34,312 nt of DNA from CAIOYC01 sp964243985 (GCA_964243985.1 CAXTHJ010000025.1:1-34312), one strand, 5' to 3'. Shown: positions 14,275-23,234, numbered from the stretch's first letter. Numbers and translations are program-made. Notes: generated by a model from the letters alone, not told the origin.

Positions 14275-16194
14275 CTACGCCCTCAGCGTTTCCGCGTGCG
14301 CCCGTGTGGTGACGCCCAGCACGGAGAGGGCGGTGCGGACGATGCCGTCTGCGTCGAGGCCCGCCTCGGCGATCATCGCCTCTGGCTTGTCGTGATCCTG
14401 GAAGCGGTCAGGCAGAACAAGGGACCGGACCTTCAGGCCTCGGTCTAAAGCGCCCTTTTCGGCCAGGAATTGCAGCACAAAGGCGCCGAAGCCGCCCATG
14501 GCGCCTTCTTCCACCATGATGAGCGCCTCGTGCTCGCGGGCGAGGCGCAGGATCAAATCCTCATCCAGGGGTTTGGCGAAGCGGGCGTCGGCCACTGTGG
14601 CGGAAAGGCCCCGCGCGGCCAGCTGGTCCGCCGCCTTCATGCAGTCCGCGAGGCGAGTGCCCAGGGACAGAAGGGCGATGGCCGTGCCTTCGCGGACGAT
14701 CCGGCCCTTGCCGATCTTCCACGGTAAAGCGAGGTCAGGAATGTCAATGCCGACGCCTTCACCGCGGGGGTAGCGGAAGGCGGAGGGGCGGTCGTCGATC
14801 TCGCAGGCGGTGGCCACCACCGCCGCCAGTTCCGCTTCATCGGACGGCGCCATCAGGATCATGCCGGGCAGGGCGCCCATGTAGCCAATGTCGAACGAGC
14901 CGGCATGCGTGGCTCCGTCCGCGCCGACAAGGCCCGCCCGGTCCATGGCGAAGCGCACAGGCAGGGACTGGATCGCCACGTCATGCACCACCTGGTCGTA
15001 CCCCCGCTGCAGGAAGGTGGAATAGATGGCGCAGAAGGGCTTCATGCCGTCCGCCGCCAGACCCGCAGCGAACGTCACCGCATGTTGCTCGGCGATGCCG
15101 ACGTCGAAGGTGCGCGCGGGGAAGCGCTTGGCGAAGATGTCGACGCCGGTGCCCGACGGCATGGCGGCGGTGATGGCGACGATGGTGGGGTCGAGCTCGG
15201 CCCGTTTGACCAGCTCGGCGCCGAACACGTTCTGGTAGCTCGGGGCATTGGCTTTGGGCTTGTTCTGCTTGCCGGTGATGACGTCGAACTTGACCACCGC
15301 GTGCAGCTTGTCCGCCGCGTTCTCGGCGTGGACGAAGCCCTTGCCCTTCTGGGTGACCACGTGGACCAGCACGGGCCGGTCGGTGATGTTGCGGACGTTC
15401 TTCAAGACCGGCACCAGGTGGTCGAGGTTATGGCCGTCGATCGGACCGACATAGTAGAAGTCCAGCGCCTCGAACAAGGCGCCGCCGGTGGCCAGGGAGC
15501 GGGTGAAGCTCTCCGCCTTGCGCGCCGCTTCCTTCAGGGGCGCGGGCAGCAGCTTGGTCACGGCTTTACCGAGATGGCGGATCGACTGGTACATGCCGCC
15601 CGAGACCTCGCGCGCCAGATAGGCGCTCATCGAGCCCACCGGCGGCGCGATCGACATATCGTTGTCGTTCAGGATCACCGTCAGCTGCTTGGCGCCCTCG
15701 GCGGCGTTGTTCATGGCCTCATAGGCCATGCCGGCGCTCATGGAGCCGTCGCCGATCACGGCCACAACCCGGTTGTCTTCCCCTTTAGCGTTCCGCGCGG
15801 CGGCGAAGCCGACGGCGGCGGAGATGGAGGTGGCGGCGTGCGCGGCGCCGAAGGGGTCGTATTCGCTTTCGCTGCGCTTGGTGAAGCCGGAAAGGCCCCC
15901 GCCTTGGCGCAGGGTGCGGATGCGGTCGCGGCGGCCGGTGAGGATCTTGTGCGGATAGGCCTGATGGCCCACGTCCCAAATCAGGATGTCCTTGGGCGTC
16001 TCATAGACGTGGTGCAGGGCGACGGTCAGCTCGACCACGCCAAGACCGGCGCCGAGATGCCCGCCGGTGGTGGAAACCGCATCGATGGTCTCGGCCCGCA
16101 GTTCGTCCGCCAGCTGACGCAGCTCGGGTATCGAAAGCTCGCGCATGTCGGCGGGCGTGTGAACAGTATCGAGCAACGGGGTGTAGGGGGGCAT
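14275..16194 (-). CDS. dxs: 1-Deoxy-D-xylulose-5-phosphate synthase
   Basis: This 639-residue thiamine diphosphate enzyme joins pyruvate and glyceraldehyde 3-phosphate, the first step of the MEP isoprenoid pathway, in the cytoplasm. The thiamine-binding motif starts at GDG 148-150 and runs to LNDND around 176-179. The conserved histidines are in TTGGHLGAGLG (residue 46) and DVGHQAYPHK (residue 77). The catalytic glutamate lies in GIAEQHAVTFAAGLA, followed by the transketolase pyrimidine-binding and C-terminal domains. Length is typical. It lies 36 bases downstream of ispA, so the first step and the prenyl elongation step of one pathway are encoded together. A set of imperfect 7-base repeats straddles its stop codon. 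Confidence 0.97.
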   Translation of the reverse strand: MPPYTPLLDTVHTPADMRELSIPELRQLADELRAETIDAVSTTGGHLGAGLGVVELTVALHHVYETPKDILIWDVGHQAYPHKILTGRRDRIRTLRQGGGLSGFTKRSESEYDPFGAAHAATSISAAVGFAAARNAKGEDNRVVAVIGDGSMSAGMAYEAMNNAAEGAKQLTVILNDNDMSIAPPVGSMSAYLAREVSGGMYQSIRHLGKAVTKLLPAPLKEAARKAESFTRSLATGGALFEALDFYYVGPIDGHNLDHLVPVLKNVRNITDRPVLVHVVTQKGKGFVHAENAADKLHAVVKFDVITGKQNKPKANAPSYQNVFGAELVKRAELDPTIVAITAAMPSGTGVDIFAKRFPARTFDVGIAEQHAVTFAAGLAADGMKPFCAIYSTFLQRGYDQVVHDVAIQSLPVRFAMDRAGLVGADGATHAGSFDIGYMGALPGMILMAPSDEAELAAVVATACEIDDRPSAFRYPRGEGVGIDIPDLALPWKIGKGRIVREGTAIALLSLGTRLADCMKAADQLAARGLSATVADARFAKPLDEDLILRLAREHEALIMVEEGAMGGFGAFVLQFLAEKGALDRGLKVRSLVLPDRFQDHDKPEAMIAEAGLDADGIVRTALSVLGVTTRAHAETLRA

Positions 16195-16230
16195 CGAACC
16201 TTCCGAAGAACGACGGTCTTTTGGTGCGTC

Positions 16231-17133
16231 TCAGACGCGCCGGTCTAGCACGAAATCGACGCTCTCCCGGAGATACTTGGCGTCTTCGCCGAAAATATCC
16301 AAGTGCGCTTTACACTGTGACGATAAAAGCTCAACCCGTTGCCGCGCCGCATCGGCCCCGAGCAGGGTCACATAATTGGCTTTTCCACGCCCCGCGTCCT
16401 TGCCGACCGCCTTGCCGGGGTCGGCGGCATGGCCCTGAGCGTCCAGCAAATCATCGATGATCTGGTAGGCCAGGCCGAGGTCCTGGGCGAAGATGCGCAA
16501 GGCGTGGCGTTCCGGCTCGTCGGGGGCGGCGATGATGATGGGAATCTCAAACGCGAATGCGATCAGGGCGCCGGTCTTCATCCGCTGCATCCGCGCCGAT
16601 CGGCCAAGATCGGCGCCGGCGCCCAGGATATCGATCATCTGCCCGCCCGCCATGCCTTTAGCGCCGGCGGCCCGGGCAAGCTTGTACACCAGCTCCGCCC
16701 GCACCTCCGCGTCTTCATGCGTGTCCAGGTGGGCCATGATCTCGAACGCGACGGTCTGCAGGGCGTCGCCGACGAGGATGGCTGTGGCCTCATCGTACTG
16801 GCGGTGGACGGTGGGTCGGCCTCGGCGGGTGGCGTCGTCGTCCATGGCCGGCAGGTCGTCGTGGACGAGGCTGTAGGCGTGGATGCATTCCAGGGCGCAG
16901 GCGGCGCGCAGAACGCTGCGCTCCTCCACATCGAACATCCGCCCGGTCTCCAGCGCGAAGTAGGGCCGCAGCCGTTTGCCGGGGCCGAGCGCGGCATAGC
17001 GCATGGCTTCGGTCAGGCGGGCTTCTGGCCCTTCGCCGCGAGGCAGAAGTTGATCGAGGGCTACGGTGACAAGATCAGCCGCTTCGGCCAGCCGCCGCTC
17101 GAGGGTCGGTTGGGCGCCTGCGACCAGCGGCAC
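16231..17133 (-). CDS. ispA: Farnesyl diphosphate synthase (polyprenyl synthetase family)
   Basis: This 300-residue enzyme condenses isopentenyl and allylic diphosphates, in the cytoplasm. GPGKRLRP is at residues 50-57. The first aspartate-rich motif is DDLPAMD (92-98) and the second is DDLLD (227-231). Tyr87 lies five residues before the first motif in HAYSLVHDD, as in Escherichia coli IspA, which favours the C15 product over longer chains. The start is GTG at 17133, and this G is the last base of the xseB stop codon (TAGTG), which suggests translational coupling. The order xseB-ispA-dxs is a well-known cluster. Confidence 0.94.
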   Translation of the reverse strand: MPLVAGAQPTLERRLAEAADLVTVALDQLLPRGEGPEARLTEAMRYAALGPGKRLRPYFALETGRMFDVEERSVLRAACALECIHAYSLVHDDLPAMDDDATRRGRPTVHRQYDEATAILVGDALQTVAFEIMAHLDTHEDAEVRAELVYKLARAAGAKGMAGGQMIDILGAGADLGRSARMQRMKTGALIAFAFEIPIIIAAPDEPERHALRIFAQDLGLAYQIIDDLLDAQGHAADPGKAVGKDAGRGKANYVTLLGADAARQRVELLSSQCKAHLDIFGEDAKYLRESVDFVLDRRV

Positions 17134-17405
17134 TAGGTGAACTCAGCCGGATCGGCGCGCACCGCCTCGCCGTCCTTGCCGACCACGATCTTCTCGACGC
17201 GGAGTTGAGCGGCCTTCAGGCGGGCTTCACAATGGGCTTTCAGGAGCGCGCCGCGCTCGTACATCTCGATGGAGCGCTCCAGCGGCGCCTGCCCGGACTC
17301 CAGCTCCGCCACGATCTTCTCGAGCTCGGCAAGGGCCTGCTCGAAGGACAGGGCTTTGAAGTCGGCGGGAGCGGAAGCAGAAGCAGAAGCGGGCGGGCTG
17401 GTCAT
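17133..17405 (-). CDS. xseB: Exodeoxyribonuclease VII small subunit
   Basis: This 90-residue protein is the small helical subunit of exonuclease VII, a single-strand DNA nuclease. The typical block LSFEQALAELEKIVAELESG is present at about residues 18-38, followed by LERSIEMYERGALLKAHCEARLK and the ending AQLRVEKIV. A serine/alanine-rich stretch precedes it. The stop overlaps the GTG start of ispA by one base, so the two genes are tightly linked. The large subunit gene is not in the window. Confidence 0.93.
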   Translation of the reverse strand: MTSPPASASASAPADFKALSFEQALAELEKIVAELESGQAPLERSIEMYERGALLKAHCEARLKAAQLRVEKIVVGKDGEAVRADPAEFT

Positions 17406-17446
17406 GGCGTCACCCTAGCGAGCGGCAATCCGCCGGGCAACGGGCG

Positions 17447-18055
17447 TTAATCGGGTCGCTCAAACCGCCGGCTGTTCCAGTATTTGTGGCCCCAGCTGCC
17501 GGTCTTGCGCCAGCCGCGCTGTTTCAGCTCCAGCCCCACCATGATGTTGAAAAAGCCGTGCGCCAGCAGCAGCACCGATGCGCCGTCGGCCGAAGCTGCG
17601 ATCAGGCGGTCGGCGGCTTTGCGGGCCCGCACGCAAGCTTCGCGCTGGGTCTCCGCCCCTTCGTGGTGGTTGAAGAACCACCAGGCCGTGCGCGCCAAAA
17701 CACCCCAGGTTGCCGGCTTCAGCTTGATGAACGAAGGCAGATACGGGGGCGGCAGGGGCGCCTCGATGAACACCGGGTCGCGCTCGAACGGCTTGCCCTG
17801 CACCACCGCGTCCGCCGTCTCAACGGCGCGCTTGCGGCTGGAGGCGAAGATCACGTCCGCCCCCCGCGCCGTCTCCAGGAGGTTCGCCGGGGGCGTCTGC
17901 TCCGCCAGGATGCCGCCTTCCTCGTAGGCCGCCCACCAGCGGCGATAGCCGTCCGAGGTCAGGCGGATGCGCCGCGACAGCGCCGGCTCGCCATGGCGGG
18001 CCAGAACGATCGCGCCGTGCCTTTTGGAAGCGGCGACCGCTTCAGCCATCCCCAA
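17447..18055 (-). CDS. Histidine phosphatase superfamily protein
   Basis: This 202-residue protein has the phosphoglycerate-mutase-like RHG motif at residues 20-22 (VLARHGEP), with His21 the expected phospho-acceptor. Downstream are the conserved arginine in SSRKRAVETA and the second catalytic histidine in LLLAHGFFN. The family removes phosphate from very different substrates, so the target is unknown. No membrane segment is clear, though hydrophobic aromatic clusters occur (RTAWWFFNHH). It lies 13 bases downstream of the histone-deacetylase-like gene and about 40 bases upstream of xseB on the same strand, so it may belong to a longer transcript. Confidence 0.85.
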   Translation of the reverse strand: MGMAEAVAASKRHGAIVLARHGEPALSRRIRLTSDGYRRWWAAYEEGGILAEQTPPANLLETARGADVIFASSRKRAVETADAVVQGKPFERDPVFIEAPLPPPYLPSFIKLKPATWGVLARTAWWFFNHHEGAETQREACVRARKAADRLIAASADGASVLLLAHGFFNIMVGLELKQRGWRKTGSWGHKYWNSRRFERPD

Positions 18056-18068
18056 TCCCCATGCAGGC

Positions 18069-19001
18069 TTATCGCTCCTGCAAGGCGCTCACGTGTGCGA
18101 GCGCCGAGCGGCCCAGCCCCTCAAGGTCGTAGCCGCCCTCTAGGGACGAGACAATACGGCCCCTGGATGTCCGTCGTGCGACAGAAAGGGCGGCGCGGGT
18201 GGCCCAGGCGAAATCCTCCGCCTCCAGCTGCTGCTGCGCCAAAGGATCGCGGACGTGGGCGTCGAAGCCGGCGGAGATGAGGATCAGGTCGGGCGCAAAC
18301 GCCTCCACCCCGTCCATCAGCGATTCAAACTTCTTGCGCCAGAACTCGCGAGGGGCTGAGGGCGGCACGGTGGCGTTGATCACGTTGCCGACGCCGTGTT
18401 CGTCCTCCATGCCGGTGCCCGGATAGAGCGGCGACTGGTGCACCGAGGCGAAGAACAGGCTGGGGTTGGTCTCGAACGCGGCCTGGGTGCCGTTGCCGTG
18501 GTGGACGTCAAAGTCGATCACCGCCACGCGGCCGAACCCCGCCGCCTGCGCCGCCCTCGCGCCGATCGCCACGCTGGAGAAGAGGCAAAAGCCCATGGCG
18601 CGGTCCGGCTCGGCATGGTGGCCTGGCGGGCGGACGGCGCAGAAGGCGGAGGTGAACTCGCCCCGCGCCACGCCCTCCACCGCGTCGATCACCGCCCCGA
18701 CGGCCCGGAGCGCGGCGTTGAGGCTACCGGGCGACAGGGCGGTGTCGCCATCGAGGTAGGTCAGTCCGGAAGCCGGGGAGGCGGCGAAGACCGCGTCGAT
18801 GTGGGCCTTAGTGTGGACCCGCTCCAGGGCCGCGCGGTCGGCGAGGGATGCGGATCGCCGATCAAGCTTGAGGTCGCTATCGGCCAGGGCGTCCAGCACG
18901 GCGGCGAGGCGGGCTGGCCGTTCAGGGTGTTCGCCCCGCTCCGGATGCTCGCTCGGATCGTGCGCCGCCATCTCGGGATGGGTAAAGAGGGCGAGGGTCA
19001 T
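18069..19001 (-). CDS. Histone-deacetylase-like amidohydrolase
   Basis: This 310-residue protein belongs to the zinc-dependent arginase/deacetylase fold. The active-site histidines 128 and 129 are in RPPGHHAEP. The zinc ligands are Asp165 and His167 in DFDVHHGNGT and Asp247 in SAGFDAH. The transition-state tyrosine is in LEGGYDLEGL. Bacterial members act on acetylated polyamines, acetoin-type substrates or lysines. The natural substrate here cannot be told. The N-terminus (HPERPARL) is the usual start block. It converges with nothing: the glycosyltransferase upstream reads the same way, with an 83-base gap that contains a TCTCCA/TGGAGA hairpin (19064-19079). Confidence 0.92.
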   Translation of the reverse strand: MTLALFTHPEMAAHDPSEHPERGEHPERPARLAAVLDALADSDLKLDRRSASLADRAALERVHTKAHIDAVFAASPASGLTYLDGDTALSPGSLNAALRAVGAVIDAVEGVARGEFTSAFCAVRPPGHHAEPDRAMGFCLFSSVAIGARAAQAAGFGRVAVIDFDVHHGNGTQAAFETNPSLFFASVHQSPLYPGTGMEDEHGVGNVINATVPPSAPREFWRKKFESLMDGVEAFAPDLILISAGFDAHVRDPLAQQQLEAEDFAWATRAALSVARRTSRGRIVSSLEGGYDLEGLGRSALAHVSALQER

Positions 19002-19084
19002 GGCGGCATTGTTTCATCCCGCCGTCTACGGCGAAAGCGCCAATCTCATCGCGGTCTATGACGTCTCCACCCCTGGAGAGGCGA

Positions 19085-19918
19085 CTAAAGTGTCGGTTCG
19101 CGGCGGGTGAGAACCACCGGAGGGCGGCGACGAACCGGCTTCGGCGCGATCCGGCCGGCCACATCGCGCGCGGCCACGGGGATCAGGGCCCAAGGCTCCA
19201 CAAAGTAGCGGTAGAACAGACGCGAAGGGTTGGTGGTGAAGCGGTACAGCCATTCCAGGCCGATGCGGCCGGTCCAACGCGGGGCTGCGTTCTGGGTCCC
19301 CGCCTCGTAGTCGAAAGCCGCGCCCACCGGCAGCATCACCGTCGGCGGCAGGGCGTCGTAGTTGCGCTCAAGCCAGATCTCCTGGCGGGGCATGCCCATG
19401 CCGACGAAAAGGACGTGCGGCCTGAAGGCCTTGATCTCCGCCACGATGGCGGCGTTCTCGGTCGACCTCGGGGCCATGTTGAAATAGCCGTCGCGGACCT
19501 TGATTTCGGCGCCGGGGGCGATAGGGCGCAGCCGCTCGGCCGCCGTCTCCGCCACGCCGGGCTCCCCGCCGAGGTAATAGACCCGCCACTCGTTCTGGTC
19601 CGCCAATTCCCAGAACTCGTCGCGCCAGCAGAGATAGGTGCAGCGATGGCCCCGGCTGATCGGCTCGCCCATCAGCTTGCCCCAGAGGATCAGCGGCATG
19701 GAATCCACCTCGATCAGGTCCGCGCGGTCATAGAAGGCGCGCATCTCCGGCTCGCGGTCGAGCAAATACAGGCTATGGGAGTTGTGGTTGGCGATCACCG
19801 TTTTGCGCCCGCCCATGATCCGGCGGCCCAGGAAGCGCATGACTTCCTGACAGTTGACCAGATCGACAGGCTGACCCATCAACTTGATGCGCGGCGGTCT
19901 AAAGGGCGATAAATCCAT
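19085..19918 (-). CDS. WecG/TagA/CpsF-family glycosyltransferase
   Basis: This 277-residue protein is of the GT26 type, which transfers a sugar (often N-acetylmannosaminuronate or a related sugar) to a lipid-linked acceptor in polysaccharide or teichoic-acid assembly at the inner membrane face. Seen are ANHNSHSLYLLDR (about 44-56), Asp72 in LIEVDSMPL at the place of the proposed catalytic base, the VFVGMGxPxQE-type block (LFVGMGMPRQEIWLE), and DYEAGTQNAAPRWTGRIGLEWLYR (written here in part; residues about 217-240). The C-terminal tail is basic. It stands alone: no other polysaccharide genes are adjacent. Its upstream region is strikingly AT-rich, which hints at separate acquisition or special control. 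Confidence 0.9.
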   Translation of the reverse strand: MDLSPFRPPRIKLMGQPVDLVNCQEVMRFLGRRIMGGRKTVIANHNSHSLYLLDREPEMRAFYDRADLIEVDSMPLILWGKLMGEPISRGHRCTYLCWRDEFWELADQNEWRVYYLGGEPGVAETAAERLRPIAPGAEIKVRDGYFNMAPRSTENAAIVAEIKAFRPHVLFVGMGMPRQEIWLERNYDALPPTVMLPVGAAFDYEAGTQNAAPRWTGRIGLEWLYRFTTNPSRLFYRYFVEPWALIPVAARDVAGRIAPKPVRRRPPVVLTRREPTL

Positions 19919-20156
19919 ACGCCCGATAATAACGGCGCACGGTTTATTCTCAGTTCAGAGAGAAGGTTATTTATCGTTTACTGTAATTTTGCCTTAGGAG
20001 CTTATAAACTATAGACCCACTTGATTCACAATGAAGATTTAGGATTACGAAAAAATTCACCACAATGCTTTGAAACACCAATAACGTGCATAGAACGAAA
20101 ACAACGATTGCTCAGGGTAGAAAACGTTCCCGGATGAATCCGTGAGGGCTATTCGG
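19919..20156. promoter_or_regulatory. AT-rich upstream region of the GT26 gene
   Basis: Over 19921-20160 I count 98 G or C in 240 bases (41%), far below the 65-70% of neighbouring genes. The minus strand holds TATA-like stretches (around tatagtttataag, about 20012-20000) that could be promoter -10 elements. No ORF above 60 codons is present on either strand, and no repeat or RNA gene was recognised. Confidence 0.5.
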
Positions 20157-21332
20157 CTACCGCACCAATTCCCGCATCGCCTTGTCTAGGCCTTGAAGCG
20201 TCAAAGGATACATCCGATCCTCCACCAGCTGCTTCATCACGCCGATGGAAGGGGTGTAGTCCCAATGCCGCTCGGCCGTGGGGTTCAGCCAGACGCAGCT
20301 TTCGTAGATCTGCGTCACCCGGTTGATCCACGCCGCCCCCGGCTCCTCGTTCCAGTGCTCCACTGAGCCGCCGGGATAGGTGATCTCGTAAGGGCTCATG
20401 GTGGCGTCGCCGACGAAGATCACCTTGTAATCGCTTGGATATTTGTGCAGCACGTCCCAGGTCGGGATCTTCTCCACCGCTCGGCGGCGATTGTCCTTCC
20501 ACACCTCCTCATAGAGGCAGTTGTGGAAGTAGAAGAACTCTAGGTTCTTGAACTCCGTTTTGGCGGCGGAGAACAGCTCCTCGCAGAGCTTGATGTGGCT
20601 GTCCATCGAGCCGCCGACGTCCAGCATCAACAGCACCTTGATCTTGTTGCGCCGCTCGGGCCGCATCTGGATATCGAGATACCCCTGGCGCGCCGTGCCC
20701 TTGATGGTGCCGTCCAGATCAAGTTCGTCCGGCGCGCCTTCGCGGGCGAATTTGCGAAGCCTGCGCAGCGCCACCTTGATGTTGCGGGTGCCGAGTTCGA
20801 CGCTGTCGTCGAGGTTCTTGTATTCGCGCTTGTCCCAGACTTTGACGGCGCGGCCGTGCCGCCCCTTGTCCTGACCGATGCGGACGCCTTCGGGATTGTA
20901 GCCGTTGGCGCCGAAGGGGGAGGTGCCCCCGGTGCCGATCCACTTCGATCCGCCCTCGTGCCGCTCCTTCTGCTCCTCCAGCCGCTGCTTCAGCGTCTCC
21001 ATCAGCTTGTCGAAGCCGCCGAGCGCCTCGATCTGCGCCTTCTCCTCGTCGGTGAGGAACTTTTCCGTGAGCTTCTTCAGCCATTCGGCGGGGATGTCAG
21101 CCAAGAGGCTCTCGTCCACCTTCTCCAGGCCCTTGAACACGTGGGCGAATACGCGGTCGAACTTGTCGAGATTGCGCTCGTCCTTCACCAGCGCCGAGCG
21201 GGAGAGATAGTAGAAGTCATCGGTGGAAAGGCCGATCACCCCCTTGTCCATGGCGTCCATCAGGTCGAGGTATTCGCGCAGGCTCACCGGCACCTTGGCG
21301 TCGCGCAGTTCGGTGAAGAGGCGGAGGAACAT
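20157..21332 (-). CDS. VWA-domain (CoxE-like) protein
   Basis: This 391-residue protein has a helical N-terminal half with a charged stretch (about residues 85-130) and a C-terminal von Willebrand A domain. The metal-site motif is DVGGS at 238-242 (LLMLDVGGSMDSH), with further metal-site residues likely in the VGDATMSPYE region. Proteins of this group usually work with a MoxR-type AAA ATPase in remodelling or metal insertion, and the family name comes from CoxE of carbon monoxide dehydrogenase clusters. No MoxR gene lies beside it here: upstream is a divergent catalase-like gene and downstream the AT-rich gap. Length and sequence look complete. Its partner and target are unknown. Confidence 0.85.
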   Translation of the reverse strand: MFLRLFTELRDAKVPVSLREYLDLMDAMDKGVIGLSTDDFYYLSRSALVKDERNLDKFDRVFAHVFKGLEKVDESLLADIPAEWLKKLTEKFLTDEEKAQIEALGGFDKLMETLKQRLEEQKERHEGGSKWIGTGGTSPFGANGYNPEGVRIGQDKGRHGRAVKVWDKREYKNLDDSVELGTRNIKVALRRLRKFAREGAPDELDLDGTIKGTARQGYLDIQMRPERRNKIKVLLMLDVGGSMDSHIKLCEELFSAAKTEFKNLEFFYFHNCLYEEVWKDNRRRAVEKIPTWDVLHKYPSDYKVIFVGDATMSPYEITYPGGSVEHWNEEPGAAWINRVTQIYESCVWLNPTAERHWDYTPSIGVMKQLVEDRMYPLTLQGLDKAMRELVR

Positions 21333-21580
21333 GGGCGGCGACTCTGCTCAGTTAGGGGCGGTGATCGGCGTTCAGATGGGAACCTAAGTTGCGGCGGCGG
21401 CGGATGCAAACAACAGCGCCGAAGATGCGCGCAAGCTGCAATAGCGGGTGAGACTTATTAGAAACAAGAGCTAAGCTTGAGATTCGACAAACCGACGCCC
21501 GTCCGCGCGCCTTATTGAGACTGAGCAACCAAATCTGCCCAGGAGCTTTACCAAAACAAATCTCTCAAGGACTGGCCCCC

Positions 21581-22675
21581 ATGCTCGGTGATCTTCCCTT
21601 AGCGCTTCGCTACGACCCGTCCGTCGAAGAACTCGAAGCCGACGAGGCGGAGACGGGCCAAGCCCTGATCGACACTATGCGGAAGATCAGCGAGACCACC
21701 CTCGCGCACGAGGGGCGCGCGATCCGCAGCGTACACGCCAAGCCTCACGGCATCATCGTTGGGGAGCTGGAGGTCCCTGACGACCTCCCAGCCGTGCTGG
21801 CGCAAGGTCTGTTCTCCAAGCCTGGCCGCTATCCGGTGGTGATGCGCCTTTCCACCATCCCTGGCGATCTTCTGGACGACAGCGTCTCCACGCCCCGCGG
21901 CGTCGGGATCAAGGTTATCGGCGTAGAGGGCGCGCGGCTGCCGGGATCGGAGGGCGACGTCACCCAGGACTTCGTTCTGGTGAACGGGCCGGCGTTCGGC
22001 GCACCCAACGCCAAGGCTTTCCTCGCCAACCTGAAAATGCTTGCTGCGACAACAGACAAGATCGAAGGGGTGAAGAAGGTCGTATCCAGCGCCATGCAAG
22101 GTCTGCAGAAGGTGGCCGTGGCCATATCCGGCAAGCCGAACGCCACCATCGCCACCCTGGGCGGCCAAGCCGAAACCCATATTCTTGGGGAGACCTTCTA
22201 CAGCCAGGTCCCGATCCTCTACGGCGATTACATCGTCAAGATCGCGGTGGCGCCGGCGTCGCCCAGTCTGGCGGCCCTGACCGGTGCGCCTTTGGAGGTG
22301 AACGGCAAGCCAGACGCTCTGCGCGAAGCCGTGAGCGATTTCTTTGCTAAGACCAATGCTGTTTGGGAGGTGAAGGTGCAGCTTTGCACGGACCTCAAGA
22401 CGACGCCGGTGGAGAACGCCGCCAAGGTCTGGCCGGAAGACGAAAGCCCCTACATCACGGTCGGACGCATCACGGCGGCGCCTCAATCCACCTGGAACGA
22501 GGCTCGCGCCAAGGCCGTGGATGAAGGATACTCGTTCAGTCCATGGCACGGCCTCGCCGCGCACCGCCCCCTCGGGTCCGTAATGCGGGTGCGCAAAGCT
22601 GCTTATGAGGCGGGCGCCAGGTTCCGGGCGGCAAACGGCCCGGCCATCGCAGAACCGCGCGCTATCGATTTTTGA
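21581..22675 (+). CDS. Catalase-superfamily haem protein (y4iL-like)
   Basis: This 364-residue protein resembles the short catalase-like proteins of the y4iL group. The distal histidine region is IRSVHAKPHGIIVGELEV (about residues 47-64). The core has KPGRYPVVMRLSTIPGDLLDD and RGVGIKVIGVEG, with FVLVNGPAF. The proximal haem-ligand region near the C-terminus is RVRKAAYEAGARFR, where the R-x3-Y spacing matches the catalase tyrosine ligand. It is much shorter than true catalases (about 480 residues or more), so peroxide breakdown is uncertain and a peroxidase-like role is possible. Start at 21581 follows AAGGA at nine bases distance; an upstream start at 21515 would add 22 residues. The 248-base gap before it shows no recognised motif. 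Confidence 0.82.
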   Translation: MLGDLPLALRYDPSVEELEADEAETGQALIDTMRKISETTLAHEGRAIRSVHAKPHGIIVGELEVPDDLPAVLAQGLFSKPGRYPVVMRLSTIPGDLLDDSVSTPRGVGIKVIGVEGARLPGSEGDVTQDFVLVNGPAFGAPNAKAFLANLKMLAATTDKIEGVKKVVSSAMQGLQKVAVAISGKPNATIATLGGQAETHILGETFYSQVPILYGDYIVKIAVAPASPSLAALTGAPLEVNGKPDALREAVSDFFAKTNAVWEVKVQLCTDLKTTPVENAAKVWPEDESPYITVGRITAAPQSTWNEARAKAVDEGYSFSPWHGLAAHRPLGSVMRVRKAAYEAGARFRAANGPAIAEPRAIDF

Positions 22676-22739
22676 AGTTTACCGCTGCGACATCAATGCA
22701 CTTCGCTTTCGATCGTGTAGGCCGTTGACCGCTCGATCC

Positions 22740-23234
22740 CTACGAAGCGATGGCGTGCAACGATGTGGGCCCAGCGTAAAGCTTGAACTCCGCCATGGCC
22801 GGCAGAAAATTCACGTTGTCGTGGTTGTCACGGCTGAGCTTCAGCAGCACGAACCGCTGCAAGGGCGTAAGCCCGCTCCAAGCCAGGTCCGCAGGCGGCG
22901 CGACATCGATGGACGCGGCAAAAACCTTCACAGCTTCGGGCGTACGTTCCGGCTGGTCCCACGGCACTGTCGAACCTTCGGGTAAGGGCTTCACGCCGCC
23001 GCCGGTTTTCTCCTCGATCAGGTGGGTAAGCTGGCGCCGGTAAGTCTCGGCTTCCGCTGGGCGGTCGCAAGGCGTCATCAGAAGCTCACGTCGATCCTCC
23101 GCACTCAGCCGGCTCCACTGGCGCAGGGACAGCTTCACGCCGCAGAGGTCGAGCTTGAACCGCACCGCCATGGGGATGCAGCGGAGGGTGGCGACGAAAT
23201 CGTCCTCGAAGGCGAACAAGGTGGTGTCGTTCAT
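22740..23234 (-). CDS. Nitrate reductase-associated protein
   Basis: This 164-residue protein matches my memory of the nitrate-reductase-associated family: the start FAFEDDFVATLRCIPMAVRFKLD, then LDLCGVKLSLRQWSRLSAEDR, and the C-terminal LTPLQRFVLLKLSRDNHDN. The biochemical role of the family is unknown, and it occurs next to molybdenum enzymes. Its ATG overlaps the stop of the molybdopterin oxidoreductase gene by 4 bases (ATGA), which indicates coupled translation and a shared job. There is no signal peptide, so it should be cytoplasmic. No nitrate reductase is present in the window. Confidence 0.8.
   Translation of the reverse strand: MNDTTLFAFEDDFVATLRCIPMAVRFKLDLCGVKLSLRQWSRLSAEDRRELLMTPCDRPAEAETYRRQLTHLIEEKTGGGVKPLPEGSTVPWDQPERTPEAVKVFAASIDVAPPADLAWSGLTPLQRFVLLKLSRDNHDNVNFLPAMAEFKLYAGPTSLHAIAS

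Noticed and set aside
14905..16248. 447-codon open frame antisense to dxs
   Set aside because: Shadow of dxs, which has complete thiamine and catalytic motifs.
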